Source: Bacteroides sp. UBA939
GTDB taxonomy: Bacteria; Bacteroidota; Bacteroidia; Bacteroidales; Bacteroidaceae
NCBI RefSeq assembly: GCF_002293435.1
Contig: NZ_DBDF01000099.1
Coordinates: 1 to 27,277 of the forward strand
DNA: 27,277 nucleotides
Reading direction: 5' to 3'
Positions 13,261 through 21,631 of the stretch are shown piece after piece. Both the position numbers and the translations under genes were made by a program. The notes under the pieces are model-generated. The model saw nothing but the letters and a program-made list of their open reading frames with translations, had not been told where the DNA came from and ran no database searches. Position 1 is the first letter of the stretch; the number at the start of each line of letters is the position of its first letter.

Positions 13261-15891
13261 TTAAAAGTATATTTTCCAACTAATGCTTGGTACTATCGGT
13301 GCATTTCTTCTTTTTGCAACGGAGTTTGTTTCAAGATTATAAGCATAGCCTGTTTGCCTGAATCCGGTGGCATTAAGAATCATAAAAGAAAATTCATGGG
13401 CTATTTTCTTTTTGTTTATGCGGTAGCGAAGTGTTAAGTCAGTTGTAAATGAGTTTGGCAGTTTTAAGCTATATGCTCTTGAATCTATTTCTTCAATTCC
13501 TTGTATATGTTCCGACGCATCGTAATCTATCGGAGTATATCTGAAGCCTCCCTGATAGGTTAACCGGATATTGGCACTGAATACCTTGTGTTTCTGTTTT
13601 CCAAAAATCCATTCTTTTCCTGCCAATGCATTAAATATAAACCGTTGATCCATTCGTGTGCTTCGCCATATTTTATCGCCTCCCGTATATTCGGACTTAA
13701 AAAGCGAACCTGTGAACAGTCCATACCAACCATCCTTTAAATACCGTTCTAAAGTAAGATCAATCCCATAGTTTCGCCCTTTACCCTCATTAACCAATCT
13801 CTTGTCTAAGCCATAAGCATTATAATTAAGGATAGAGAATGAAGTATTAGGCTCAACAGGTACATCGTACAAATACTGGTAATAAGGCTCAATCTTCAGG
13901 AAAACATTATCTGATATTTTCTTGGCATAAGACAATGCGAAGTGATGCGCTTTGCTGAAATCCAAATTTTTATTAACAAGCAGGTTGCCTGTTTCAGGAA
14001 TTTTTATATAGTAATAATCCAACCGTTCCCGTGTACTGTTAAGCCCGTATGCAAAGGCTAAGGACTGTCGCTTAGGAAGCTGCCATTTAATACTGGCTCG
14101 TGGCTCTATTGTCCAATTCTTGTTCAGACTGAACATTTGTCCTGTCAATCCTACGCTTGCTTCAACGTTTTTATTTATTCTGAACACTGAGTTTGTAAAA
14201 GCAGATACGGCATAGTCAACACCGCTTCCTTGGGCTATTTGTTGCATGGGTTCGTATAGACTCGGTGTATCACTGCTGTTAAAATTGAGATTGTAACTAA
14301 GCCTTTTCAGGGTGAAGCCCGTTCTGCTTGTGTGGTTCTCTCCAAATTTCTTATTCAGGTAGGAGTTGAGAATAATGTCGGTATTACTATTCTTTACATC
14401 TGCCATTCGATGGTAGTCGAGGCTTTTATCCCTCTGGTCTATTATGCCATGTACTTTTGAATAGGTTGTGGCGAGCGATGATTTCAAATAAGTATTGCTA
14501 TTGATATAGATTTTATGTCCAATGCCTAACATCCCTTTAGCAAACTTATTATCAGACTTTTGCTTATCGGACGTATATTCCCATTTAGCGGAATCCTCTA
14601 CTTCTTTCTGCAAAACCTTATCTGACAAACCCAATCCCCAGACGGTAAATGTCCCTGCCTTTTTAGTGGGAAAATTCAATTTGAATGCCAAATCCTGATA
14701 ATCCAATCCCTCATCCGCCCCATTTATTGCGTCAGATATGCCGGAAAAAGAATATCTGTAATTGAAAATGTAAGAGCTACCGTGTTCTTTACTGATTGGT
14801 CCTTCCGATGCTACATCCACTCCCCAAACTCCAATCTGAAAGGCATGTTCATGTTTCTCTCTGTTGCCTGTCCGCATTGACATATCAAATACGCCGCCCA
14901 AAGCATTTGTATATTCGGACGGAAAAGCTCCATTGTAAAAGTCCGAATTACCCAATACGTTGGAACTCAATCCGGTTAGTAATCCTCCACCTAAACCTGT
15001 CATGTCTGCATAATGTGTAGGGTTTGGAATCTCTACACCCTCCATTCGCCATTGAGTAAACTGAGGGCTGTTACCCCGAATAACAAGCGCATTAGAACTA
15101 ATACTTCCCGAAGAAACTCCGGCGAAAGAAGAAACCAAACGTGACGGGTCGTCAAATCCTCCGGCAAAACGGCTCGCTTCTTCTACAGTCAGCATTCTGC
15201 CCCCGGTCAACGCCATTGTATTAACAGTTGAACTCTTGTCAATATTCGGTCGGACAACTACTTCGTCCAATAAGAGAGTATTCTCTTTCAATGGAATTTT
15301 AAGATATACTTCTTTTGCCGAAGATATTACTACTTCTCCTATTGTTCGTGGTTCGTAGCCTATAAATGTAGTTTGTATATCATATCGCCCGACAGGTACA
15401 TTGCGAATAATGAAGTGTCCCAAGCTGTCGGTTGTTGTTCCTAGATTACTACCGTTTGCAATACTCACATTGGCAAAGGCGATTGGTTGTTCGGACGCTT
15501 CATCTATCACAATTCCTTTTATGGTTTGGGTTAATGGCTTATTTTTCTGTGCTTTCTCTTTTCCTTTCAGTAGGGAAATAATGATGTGATACCCGTTAAT
15601 TTTATACCTGTAATTTGTATCTTTCAGGATTTGTTTCAATGCCTTGTCTATATCCGCATCTTTTAACGATAAGGATATTCTCTTATCCAAATCCAGTGTG
15701 GAGTGCTCATAAGCAATACTGTACACGGTTTGTTGTTCTATTTGAGAAAAAGTCTCTTTCAATGAAATACTCTTATGTTGTATCGTAACTTTTTTATTGG
15801 CATTTTGCGCTACTGCACCTGAAAATAAGAAAAGGGAGATTACCAAAAAGATAATTCTATATGACTGTTTATTTGCTTTTATTCGATTCAT
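13261..15891 (-). CDS. TonB-dependent outer-membrane receptor with STN signalling domain
   Basis: An 876-aa outer-membrane transporter. Starting at the ATG at 15891 gives a clear signal peptide (MNRIKANK then a hydrophobic core ending SGAVAQ). In-frame ATGs at 15951 and 15933 only add a charged 20-residue extension. Order: STN domain (about 32-105, ISLKETFSQIEQQTVYSIAYEH), carboxypeptidase-regulatory-like beta-sandwich (about 125-205, IKGIVIDEASEQPIAFANVSI), plug (VVVRPNIDKSS onwards), then a beta-barrel ending VPSISWKIYF with the terminal aromatic expected for barrel insertion. STN domains normally signal to a FecR-type anti-sigma factor. None is present here, but a sigma-factor remnant lies just upstream. 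No SusD-like lipoprotein follows, so this is not a SusCD pair. The substrate is unknown. No TAnnTTTG box is visible upstream. Confidence 0.9.
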   Translation of the reverse strand: MNRIKANKQSYRIIFLVISLFLFSGAVAQNANKKVTIQHKSISLKETFSQIEQQTVYSIAYEHSTLDLDKRISLSLKDADIDKALKQILKDTNYRYKINGYHIIISLLKGKEKAQKNKPLTQTIKGIVIDEASEQPIAFANVSIANGSNLGTTTDSLGHFIIRNVPVGRYDIQTTFIGYEPRTIGEVVISSAKEVYLKIPLKENTLLLDEVVVRPNIDKSSTVNTMALTGGRMLTVEEASRFAGGFDDPSRLVSSFAGVSSGSISSNALVIRGNSPQFTQWRMEGVEIPNPTHYADMTGLGGGLLTGLSSNVLGNSDFYNGAFPSEYTNALGGVFDMSMRTGNREKHEHAFQIGVWGVDVASEGPISKEHGSSYIFNYRYSFSGISDAINGADEGLDYQDLAFKLNFPTKKAGTFTVWGLGLSDKVLQKEVEDSAKWEYTSDKQKSDNKFAKGMLGIGHKIYINSNTYLKSSLATTYSKVHGIIDQRDKSLDYHRMADVKNSNTDIILNSYLNKKFGENHTSRTGFTLKRLSYNLNFNSSDTPSLYEPMQQIAQGSGVDYAVSAFTNSVFRINKNVEASVGLTGQMFSLNKNWTIEPRASIKWQLPKRQSLAFAYGLNSTRERLDYYYIKIPETGNLLVNKNLDFSKAHHFALSYAKKISDNVFLKIEPYYQYLYDVPVEPNTSFSILNYNAYGLDKRLVNEGKGRNYGIDLTLERYLKDGWYGLFTGSLFKSEYTGGDKIWRSTRMDQRFIFNALAGKEWIFGKQKHKVFSANIRLTYQGGFRYTPIDYDASEHIQGIEEIDSRAYSLKLPNSFTTDLTLRYRINKKKIAHEFSFMILNATGFRQTGYAYNLETNSVAKRRNAPIVPSISWKIYF

Positions 15892-15954
15892 TTTATTACA
15901 TTTGTATTGTTGATACTTCGTTTTACTATTCATTTTAATGAGTTTCGACATTTC

Positions 15955-15992
15955 AGAACCGGAGAGAGGGTCTCAAGCTGCTTTCCGGTTCT
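15955..15992. promoter_or_regulatory. Inverted repeat in the receptor gene leader
   Basis: AGAACCGGA (15955-15963) and TCCGGTTCT (15984-15992) are perfect 9-bp complements around a 20-nt loop. The plus strand continues with CTTTTTA, giving a terminator-like shape against antisense transcription. For the receptor message on the minus strand it would be a leader stem about 64 nt before the chosen start codon. Confidence 0.45.
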
Positions 15993-16025
15993 TTTTACTT
16001 CATAGGCATTTCAATATTTATCATT

Positions 16026-16125
16026 GAGTCCACTTCAAAAAGTCTTTTTTTATCAGAATTTAACGCCATACAAGTACTTCTAAAAGGGGGTAAAAGTGCT
16101 AAATTGCACTTTTTGAAGGGGACTC
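16026..16125. promoter_or_regulatory. Mutually exclusive hairpins upstream of the TonB receptor
   Basis: Arm 16026-16043 pairs with 16108-16125 (17 of 18 positions; GAGTCC-n-CTTCAAAAAGT and its complement). A separate perfect 8-bp hairpin, AAAAGTGC-taaatt-GCACTTTT, occupies 16092-16113 and uses part of the right arm of the first. The two folds cannot coexist, which is the layout of an attenuator or a switch. The region is in the leader of the receptor gene, between it and the sigma-factor remnant. Pairing is visible; switching is inference. Confidence 0.4.
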
Positions 16126-16148
16126 ATCATTGTTTCTTTATCGTTTTA

Positions 16149-16385
16149 CTATTTATACAAGTAAGTGATGAAAAACTCAATGAGAAAAATGAAGTTTTTA
16201 AAGCAAAGTGAAAAAGAATGCAGAAATAGCTTTTCGAATTTCTTTCAAGCAAGACTTAACTGGCTTTCGACATTTCTTTTGGTAGTATTTAGCTTCTCAG
16301 CTATTTCGGTATTGGTCAATCCTTTATGCTGCAAAAAGGCGATAAATTTGGAATTGAATCCGGGAAATACTGGATATTTTTGGAT
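16149..16385 (-). pseudogene. Remnant of an ECF sigma factor, region 4 (helix-turn-helix)
   Basis: On the minus strand, 16385-16248 reads without interruption and contains FIAFLQHKGLTNTEIAEKLN then TTKRNVESQLSLA. This matches the sigma-70 region 4 helix-turn-helix of Bacteroidota ECF factors (usual form: EGLTNKEIAEKLNISVKTVENQISKALKK). A TGA at 16245-16247 stands where a basic residue is expected. The frame then continues KKFEKLFLHSF and a hydrophobic tail to a TAG at 16149, as in full-length ECF proteins. An in-frame TAA precedes residue 1, no start codon is present, and region 2 (about 100 residues) is missing. In intact systems such a sigma gene is followed by an anti-sigma (FecR) gene and an STN TonB receptor; here only the receptor survives. 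A LuxR-type HTH is the alternative reading. Confidence 0.6.
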
Positions 16386-16542
16386 TTACGGCAATTTCAA
16401 TGTACACTTTTTGCACACTCGGTGGGTCGTTCCTTATTTTTAGTACTTTTCAGTTTAACCTGATTGCGTCGTTTTTAGATGTATCGTAAAATGCTGTAAA
16501 TCAATATGTTTAAGGCATTCTTTCTGTGATTTCAGTTTAACT

Positions 16543-16574
16543 AAAAAAGGGAAGCTAATTTCTTAACTTCCCTT
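16543..16574 (-). terminator. Terminator downstream of tRNA-Phe
   Basis: On the minus strand AAGGGAAG pairs with CTTCCCTT around a short A+T-rich loop and runs into TTTTTTAG. It begins about 6 bp after the tRNA, so it ends the tRNA transcript. Confidence 0.8.
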
Positions 16575-16579
16575 CTGGG

Positions 16580-16652
16580 TGGTGCCACCAGGAATCGAAC
16601 CGGGGACACAAGGATTTTCAGTCCTTTGCTCTACCAACTGAGCTATGGCACC
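16580..16652 (-). tRNA. tRNA-Phe (anticodon GAA)
   Basis: A 73-nt cloverleaf. The acceptor GGTGCCA pairs with TGGCACC, with discriminator A. The D arm contains AGCTCAGTTGGTAGAGC. The anticodon stem-loop GGACTGAAAATCC carries GAA, and the T arm is CCCCGGTTCGATTCCTGG-like. The 3' CCA is not encoded: the genome reads A-CCC, so it is added after transcription. It stands alone with its own promoter and terminator. Confidence 0.97.
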
Positions 16653-16669
16653 TTTCTCTTTTGCGGTTG

Positions 16670-16699
16670 CAAAGGTAGTGAAACTTTTGGACTATGCAA
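16670..16699 (-). promoter_or_regulatory. Promoter of tRNA-Phe
   Basis: The minus strand has TTG at 16699-16697 and TACCTTTG at 16677-16670, separated by 19 bp. This is the full Bacteroides -33/-7 arrangement, ending 17 bp before the mature tRNA 5' end. Confidence 0.75.
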
Positions 16700-16762
16700 G
16701 AGGTTGGGAGATAAAAAGCGCTGATAAATAGCTATGAGGTTAAAAATCACTGGTTTTTCTGC

Positions 16763-17827
16763 TTAACTTTCTGCATTTCTTTCTGCATTTTCGATTGCTT
16801 CTCCTTTCAGCGGATTCCAACCTTGTGCTTTTAATTCAAATTCCTGACCGTCACGCGTAATCAAGGCGTAACCCAATTCTGCCTTGGTGATATGGCCAAT
16901 AAGCTTCACACCTTCCATTTCGGAAACTTTTTCATGGTCGGTGATGGGTACGGTGAATAGTAATTCGTAGTCTTCACCACCATTGAGGGCACAAGTGGTT
17001 AGGTTCATATTGAATTCTTCCGCCATGACGGCTGTCTGATAATCAATAGGGATATGTTCCTCGTAGACACGGCAACCGACTTTGCTTTGCGTGCAGATAT
17101 GCATCAACTCGGAAGATAAACCGTCAGAAATATCTATCATGGAAGTGGGTTGAATACCTTCTTCCGCCAATATTTCGGTGATATCGCGGCGTGCTTCCGG
17201 TTTCAATTGGCGTTGCAAAAGATATTCTTTTCCGGAGAAATCGGGCTGTATGTCGGTTTTACCTTTGAGAGCTAACTTTTCACGTTCCAGCAGTTGTAAC
17301 CCCATATAGGCAGCACCCAAATCACCACTGACACAAATCAGGTCGGTTTCTTTGGCGCCATTGCGGTAAACTACCTTATCTTTGTTCGCTTCACCAATAC
17401 AAGTGATGCTAATGGTTAATCCGGTGAGTGAAGAAGATGTGTCACCGCCTATAATATCTACATCATATTCCTCACATGCCAAGCGGATACCGGCATATAA
17501 CTCTTCTATATCCTCCACGCTGAAACGTTTGGAAAGTGCGAGCGAAACAGTGATTTGTTTCGGCGCACCGTTCATAGCGTAGATATCGGAGAAGTTGACG
17601 ACAGCCGCTTTATAGCCTAAATGTTTCAGAGGTACATAAGTAAGATCGAAGTGTACACCTTCCATTAATAAGTCTGTAGTAATCAAGACTTGTTTTTCGG
17701 CCGGGTAAGAGAGTACGGCAGCATCATCGCCTATGCCATACTGACTTGATTCGTTTTTCAGTTCAATGCCTTTAGTAAGGTGACGAATGAGTCCAAACTC
17801 ACCGAGAGTTGCAATTTCTGTTCTCAT
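16763..17827 (-). CDS. thiL: Thiamine-monophosphate kinase
   Basis: Phosphorylates thiamine monophosphate to thiamine pyrophosphate with ATP, the last step of cofactor synthesis. The 354-aa protein belongs to the PurM/ThiL ATP-binding fold. It has GIGDDAAVL (D34, D35), TTDLLMEGVHFD, the ThiL-type DIYAMNGAPKQITVSLAL segment, GGDTSSS, and MIDISDGLSSEL (DISDGL at 232-237). The length is typical. It is the last gene of the sppA-lpxK-pnp-thiL operon, 43 bp after the phosphorylase gene. No TPP riboswitch is seen in that gap and no other thi genes are present, so it is expressed here as a stand-alone cofactor gene. No oddity in the coding sequence. Confidence 0.95.
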   Translation of the reverse strand: MRTEIATLGEFGLIRHLTKGIELKNESSQYGIGDDAAVLSYPAEKQVLITTDLLMEGVHFDLTYVPLKHLGYKAAVVNFSDIYAMNGAPKQITVSLALSKRFSVEDIEELYAGIRLACEEYDVDIIGGDTSSSLTGLTISITCIGEANKDKVVYRNGAKETDLICVSGDLGAAYMGLQLLEREKLALKGKTDIQPDFSGKEYLLQRQLKPEARRDITEILAEEGIQPTSMIDISDGLSSELMHICTQSKVGCRVYEEHIPIDYQTAVMAEEFNMNLTTCALNGGEDYELLFTVPITDHEKVSEMEGVKLIGHITKAELGYALITRDGQEFELKAQGWNPLKGEAIENAERNAES

Positions 17828-17870
17828 GTTTATTTAATGAATGATTTGCCTGTCGGTCTTTACTATATAT

Positions 17871-18680
17871 TTATGATCTGTTTATCAGTTCTCTCATAAT
17901 CTCCGTCATCTTAGGTTGAGCAGCATCAGCGGCTTTCTGCACATCTTCGTGCGTAACTTCCACAATTTTGCCTGCTACACCGAGGTCGGTAATCACCGAA
18001 ATGCCGAATACCTTAATGCCGCAATGGTTAGCGACAATCACTTCCGGTACCGTAGACATTCCTACTGCGTCCGCACCGAAAATGTTGAATAGCTTGTATT
18101 CAGCCGGTGTTTCAAACGTAGGACCTTGTGTACCGACATATACGCCATGCTGTACTTTGATACCCTTTTCTTCGGCAATGGTATCAGCTTTCTTAATCAG
18201 TTCTTTGCTGTATGCCTCACTCATGTCCGGGAAGCGTGGACCATACGGGATGTTCTTGCCACGTAGCGGATGTTCAGGGAAATAGTTTATATGATCCGTG
18301 ATAATCATCAGGTCACCGATTTCGAAATCCGGATTCGTGCCGCCGCTGGCATTGGATACGAACAGTGTCTTGATACCTAACTCTCGCATCACACGTACCG
18401 GGAACGTCACTTCTTTCATCGAGTAACCTTCATAATAATGGAAACGTCCCTGCATTGCCATGATATCCTTGTTGCCGAGCTTTCCGAATATCAGTTTTCC
18501 ACTGTGTCCTTCTACGGTTGATACCGGAAAGTTGGGAATTTCCTCATACTTTATTTCATACTTCTCGGTGATTTCATTTACCAGACTTCCTAAACCGGTT
18601 CCGAGGATGATTGCCGTTTCAGGTTGAGTGCGCATCTTACCTTTCAGGTAAGTAGCTGTTTCTTGAATGAGTTCTAACAT
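17871..18680 (-). CDS. Purine nucleoside phosphorylase, trimeric (PNP-I) family
   Basis: Cleaves purine nucleosides with phosphate to free base and (deoxy)ribose-1-phosphate in purine salvage. The 269-aa protein (start MLELIQETATYL) has the family motifs ILGTGLGSL, VEGHSGKL, MQGRFHYYEGY, SNASGGTNP, GTQGPTFETPAEY (purine-binding E190) and GADAVGMSTVPEVIVANHCG. At the position of human N243, which selects 6-oxopurines, it has aspartate: SVITDLG, D232. The frame runs open to 18737, but the ATG at 18680 fits the family N-terminus. It overlaps the end of lpxK by 44 bp, which suggests translational coupling. Third gene in the operon. Confidence 0.92.
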   Translation of the reverse strand: MLELIQETATYLKGKMRTQPETAIILGTGLGSLVNEITEKYEIKYEEIPNFPVSTVEGHSGKLIFGKLGNKDIMAMQGRFHYYEGYSMKEVTFPVRVMRELGIKTLFVSNASGGTNPDFEIGDLMIITDHINYFPEHPLRGKNIPYGPRFPDMSEAYSKELIKKADTIAEEKGIKVQHGVYVGTQGPTFETPAEYKLFNIFGADAVGMSTVPEVIVANHCGIKVFGISVITDLGVAGKIVEVTHEDVQKAADAAQPKMTEIMRELINRS

Positions 18681-19740
18681 AGCCAATAATATTTTGGTTA
18701 AATATATGTTGTTGATTTTGTAACAAAACGATTTCAATCGGCAAGACGTATAAGTATGGTTTCAGCGTTTCTGCCAATGCAGGATGGTGTTGTAGCCTGG
18801 TTGCATCTTTTTCGGTAGTGACAATTAACTTTTCGTCTCCTTTCAAGTGGTCGAAACGTTCTTTTATCACCTGCAAATCTTTATTGCTGAAATCATGGTG
18901 ATCGTCGAATGAACATAAATCAATGTGGGATGTATAAGCCTTCAGTTTCTCTAATAATGGAGTAGGGGAGGCAATTCCCGTTACTAATAATATCTGTTCA
19001 TCTTTCTTTAGTGAAGACAATGCACGCCGTTCCCCACCGAAAAGCGGAGTCAGTGTACCATACTTGAACGATGAAAAATACAATTGTTGGTATGGATATA
19101 ATTCCAGCCTTTTGGTGATGATGTTGAAGTCTATCGGTTTGATGTTTTCCGGACATTTGGTGACGATTATAATATGCGCCCGGTTTTTCCCGTTTTTCGG
19201 TTCACGCAATCGTCCTACCGGAAGCAACATGTCATCACTGAATAAAGAGTAGAAGTCGGTAAGTAGAATATTCAATCCGGCCTTTACATACCGGTGTTGA
19301 AAAGCATCGTCCAACAACACTGCATCTACCGTAGGGTTTTCCAGTTTCATTAATTGCTCGATACCATGACAGCGGTTTTCGTCTACAGCCACCCGAATAT
19401 CGGGGAATTTTGCTTTTATCTGGTATGGTTCGTCGCCAATCCTTTTTACGTTCGTGTTTTCAGTGGCCAGTATGTATCCTTTGCTTTTCCGTTTATATCC
19501 CCGGCTCAACACGGCAACGTTCAGCTCCTTTTGTTGCAACAACTTGATAAGATACTCCGTGTGCGGCGTCTTGCCCGTCCCGCCTACAGCGAGATTGCCG
19601 ACGCACACCACAGGTACGTCAAAACTCTTTGACCGGAGAATTCCCCAGTCAAAGAGTTTATTTCGAAGGTATACCCCGGCTCCATAAAGCCATGAGACGG
19701 GGTATAACCAATAGTGTATCTTAACCAGCGGTTCTTCCAT
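18637..19740 (-). CDS. lpxK: Tetraacyldisaccharide 4'-kinase (lipid A synthesis)
   Basis: Phosphorylates the 4' position of the lipid A disaccharide precursor at the cytoplasmic face of the inner membrane. The 367-aa protein has an amphipathic, aromatic N-terminus (HYWLYPVSWLYGAGVYLRN) expected to sit on the membrane. It then has VPVVCVGNLAVGGTGKTPHTE (P-loop GGTGKT 53-58), RGYKRKSKG, the GDEPYQ segment, and DDAFQHR, an LpxK signature. Length and motif order are typical. It starts 12 bp after sppA and its last 44 bp overlap the start of the purine nucleoside phosphorylase gene. Its presence confirms a Gram-negative envelope. As the only obvious essential gene of this operon, it may set its basal expression. 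Confidence 0.96.
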   Translation of the reverse strand: MEEPLVKIHYWLYPVSWLYGAGVYLRNKLFDWGILRSKSFDVPVVCVGNLAVGGTGKTPHTEYLIKLLQQKELNVAVLSRGYKRKSKGYILATENTNVKRIGDEPYQIKAKFPDIRVAVDENRCHGIEQLMKLENPTVDAVLLDDAFQHRYVKAGLNILLTDFYSLFSDDMLLPVGRLREPKNGKNRAHIIIVTKCPENIKPIDFNIITKRLELYPYQQLYFSSFKYGTLTPLFGGERRALSSLKKDEQILLVTGIASPTPLLEKLKAYTSHIDLCSFDDHHDFSNKDLQVIKERFDHLKGDEKLIVTTEKDATRLQHHPALAETLKPYLYVLPIEIVLLQNQQHIFNQNIIGYVRTHSRNSYLPER

Positions 19741-19752
19741 CCACTCCTTTCT

Positions 19753-21522
19753 TTAATTGATGTTTAGCTCAAAAGGAATACGTGCTTGAATTTTATCGCA
19801 GTTTTCTAAATTGTTCAACCAATTGAATTGATTGTAAAGTTCGCCGGCTTTACCTTTCAGCATACGAGCCTGAATGTAGTTACCCGGATCGCTATCCATC
19901 AAAGTTTCGAAGAAACTCTTCTTACCCGGATACGCCAACACGGTGTAAGCTTCCAGATTTACTTTTTGAACGGCAATTTCCAGTGCTCTGTCCAAACCAC
20001 CTATTTCATCAACCAAACCTAATTCTTTAGCTTTAGCACCTGTCCAAACACGACCTTCTGCAATTTTCTTGATTTCATCCGTAGTTATACCACGGCCTTC
20101 TGCGCAACGTTTTACGAACAGTTCATACCCTTCGTTCACCATGTTTTGCATCAATGCCTTTTCACCTTCGTTCATCGGGCGTCCCATTGCTCCGAGGTCG
20201 GAATATGTATTTGTTTTTACAACATCGAATGAAAGACCTATTTTATCCGTCAGTCCTTTATAATTGGGGAACATTCCGAAGATACCGATAGAACCGGTCA
20301 GTGTAGTAGGGTCTGCCACAATGCTATCTGCATTACAGGAGATATAGTATCCACCCGATGCGGCATAATCGCCCATAGAAACAATCACCGGTTTTTCTTT
20401 TTTCAACTCGGTAATGACATGCCATATTTGTTCCGAACCGAAAGCGCTTCCGCCCGGAGAGTTCACGCGCAGTACTACGGCTTTCACATCCTTATCATCT
20501 TTCAGTTTGCGCAAGTCACGTATCACATTATTGGAGTTGATACCTTCTTCTTCACCTATACCTGAACTTCCGGCATCAATAGCTCCATAAGCATAATATA
20601 CGGCGACGATATTTCCGCTCTTATCTTTCGGAACATTCTTCTTTACGTTTACCATGTCTTTTAATCCCAGTACCGGCATACTGTCATCCTTATCAATGCC
20701 GACGAGGGTTTTCAGATAGTTACGTACATCGTTCTTATATATTAAGGTGTCGGCAAGACCGGCCTGCACACTCTCTTCCGCCGGATAGAACATCAGCATT
20801 TTGTCGGCAACCTCATTCAGCTTTTCTTTGCTCACACCTCTTGATTCGGAAACATCGCTCAACATTTGTCCCCAGATACCTTCCAGAAATACAGTAACCT
20901 GTTCGCGATTGGCCGGACTCATTTCCGTAGCGATAAACGGTTCTACTGCTGATTTGTAAGTACCTACTTTGAATACTTGCATTTCTACGCCGATTTTACT
21001 CAGCAGATCTTTGTAGAAAATAGGAGTCGATGACAAACCATACCAACCGATTGATCCTTGCGGATTTAGTAACACTTTGTCGGCTACACTGGCCAGATGG
21101 TAAATGCGTTGTGAATAATGGTCACCGTAAGCCACTACAAACTTACCACTGGTTTTGAAATCGGCGAGCGCTTTACGGATTTCTTCCAACGAGGCGAAAC
21201 CTGCCCCCATCGTACCTGCTTGCAGGTAGATACCTTTAATGTTTTCATTTTCTTTTGCTTTCTGAATAGACGACAGGATATCGTCTAATCCGCAAATCAT
21301 TTCATCCTCACCCATAAAGATGTCGAAAGGATTGTCCTGACTGCGTTCGGAGAGTATACCGCTCAAATCGAGCATCATAACCGAGTTCTTACCTACCTGA
21401 GTCTCAGACTCTGATGATGAAAGCATACCAAATATAATCAGTACACTGACTAAAAACAACACAACGCTTGACACAATAATACCGGTGATGGTAGCCAGCG
21501 TAAATTTGAAGAAATCTTTCAT
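19753..21522 (-). CDS. sppA: Signal peptide peptidase SppA, 67-kDa type
   Basis: A membrane-anchored serine protease that degrades signal peptides after cleavage. The 589-aa length fits the long, tandem-domain (E. coli-like) form. One N-terminal membrane anchor spans about residues 5-35 (FTLATITGIIVSSVVLFLVSV). The catalytic dyad is split between the repeats, as in E. coli: lysine K190 in VGTYKSAVEPF and serine S389 in GDYAASGGYYIS. The second repeat also has LRVNSPGGSAFGSEQIW and TLTGSIGIFGMFPN. It is the first gene of the operon with lpxK 12 bp downstream, behind a -7 box at 21562-21569. Confidence 0.95.
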   Translation of the reverse strand: MKDFFKFTLATITGIIVSSVVLFLVSVLIIFGMLSSSESETQVGKNSVMMLDLSGILSERSQDNPFDIFMGEDEMICGLDDILSSIQKAKENENIKGIYLQAGTMGAGFASLEEIRKALADFKTSGKFVVAYGDHYSQRIYHLASVADKVLLNPQGSIGWYGLSSTPIFYKDLLSKIGVEMQVFKVGTYKSAVEPFIATEMSPANREQVTVFLEGIWGQMLSDVSESRGVSKEKLNEVADKMLMFYPAEESVQAGLADTLIYKNDVRNYLKTLVGIDKDDSMPVLGLKDMVNVKKNVPKDKSGNIVAVYYAYGAIDAGSSGIGEEEGINSNNVIRDLRKLKDDKDVKAVVLRVNSPGGSAFGSEQIWHVITELKKEKPVIVSMGDYAASGGYYISCNADSIVADPTTLTGSIGIFGMFPNYKGLTDKIGLSFDVVKTNTYSDLGAMGRPMNEGEKALMQNMVNEGYELFVKRCAEGRGITTDEIKKIAEGRVWTGAKAKELGLVDEIGGLDRALEIAVQKVNLEAYTVLAYPGKKSFFETLMDSDPGNYIQARMLKGKAGELYNQFNWLNNLENCDKIQARIPFELNIN

Positions 21523-21561
21523 TGCATTTATTGTTTTTTGTATGTTAACTTAGAAAGCTAA

Positions 21562-21569
21562 CAAAGATA
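21562..21569 (-). promoter_or_regulatory. -7 box of the sppA-lpxK-pnp-thiL operon
   Basis: The minus strand reads TATCTTTG, a perfect TAnnTTTG, about 40 bp before the sppA ATG. No clean -33 TTG is seen. Confidence 0.55.
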
Positions 21570-21631
21570 AATAATTGAGTTGATATTTACCCTATCTGTC
21601 GCAAGGTTTTTCGTTTTGTCACACGAGGCTA

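Noticed and set aside
13261..15891. SusC of a polysaccharide utilisation locus
   Set aside because: No SusD partner or glycan enzymes nearby; the downstream neighbour is a convergent TSUP transporter. Generic TonB receptor with STN domain is the supported call.
16165..16443. Plus-strand 92-codon frame
   Set aside because: It is the shadow of the minus-strand sigma region 4 fragment. The minus strand carries the recognisable helix-turn-helix.
16580..16652. Integration site of a mobile element at tRNA-Phe
   Set aside because: No integrase and no repeat of the tRNA 3' end were found in the window.
17828..17870. TPP riboswitch before thiL
   Set aside because: The gap is only 43 bp, is A+T-rich and lacks the conserved CUGAGA/ACCUG elements.
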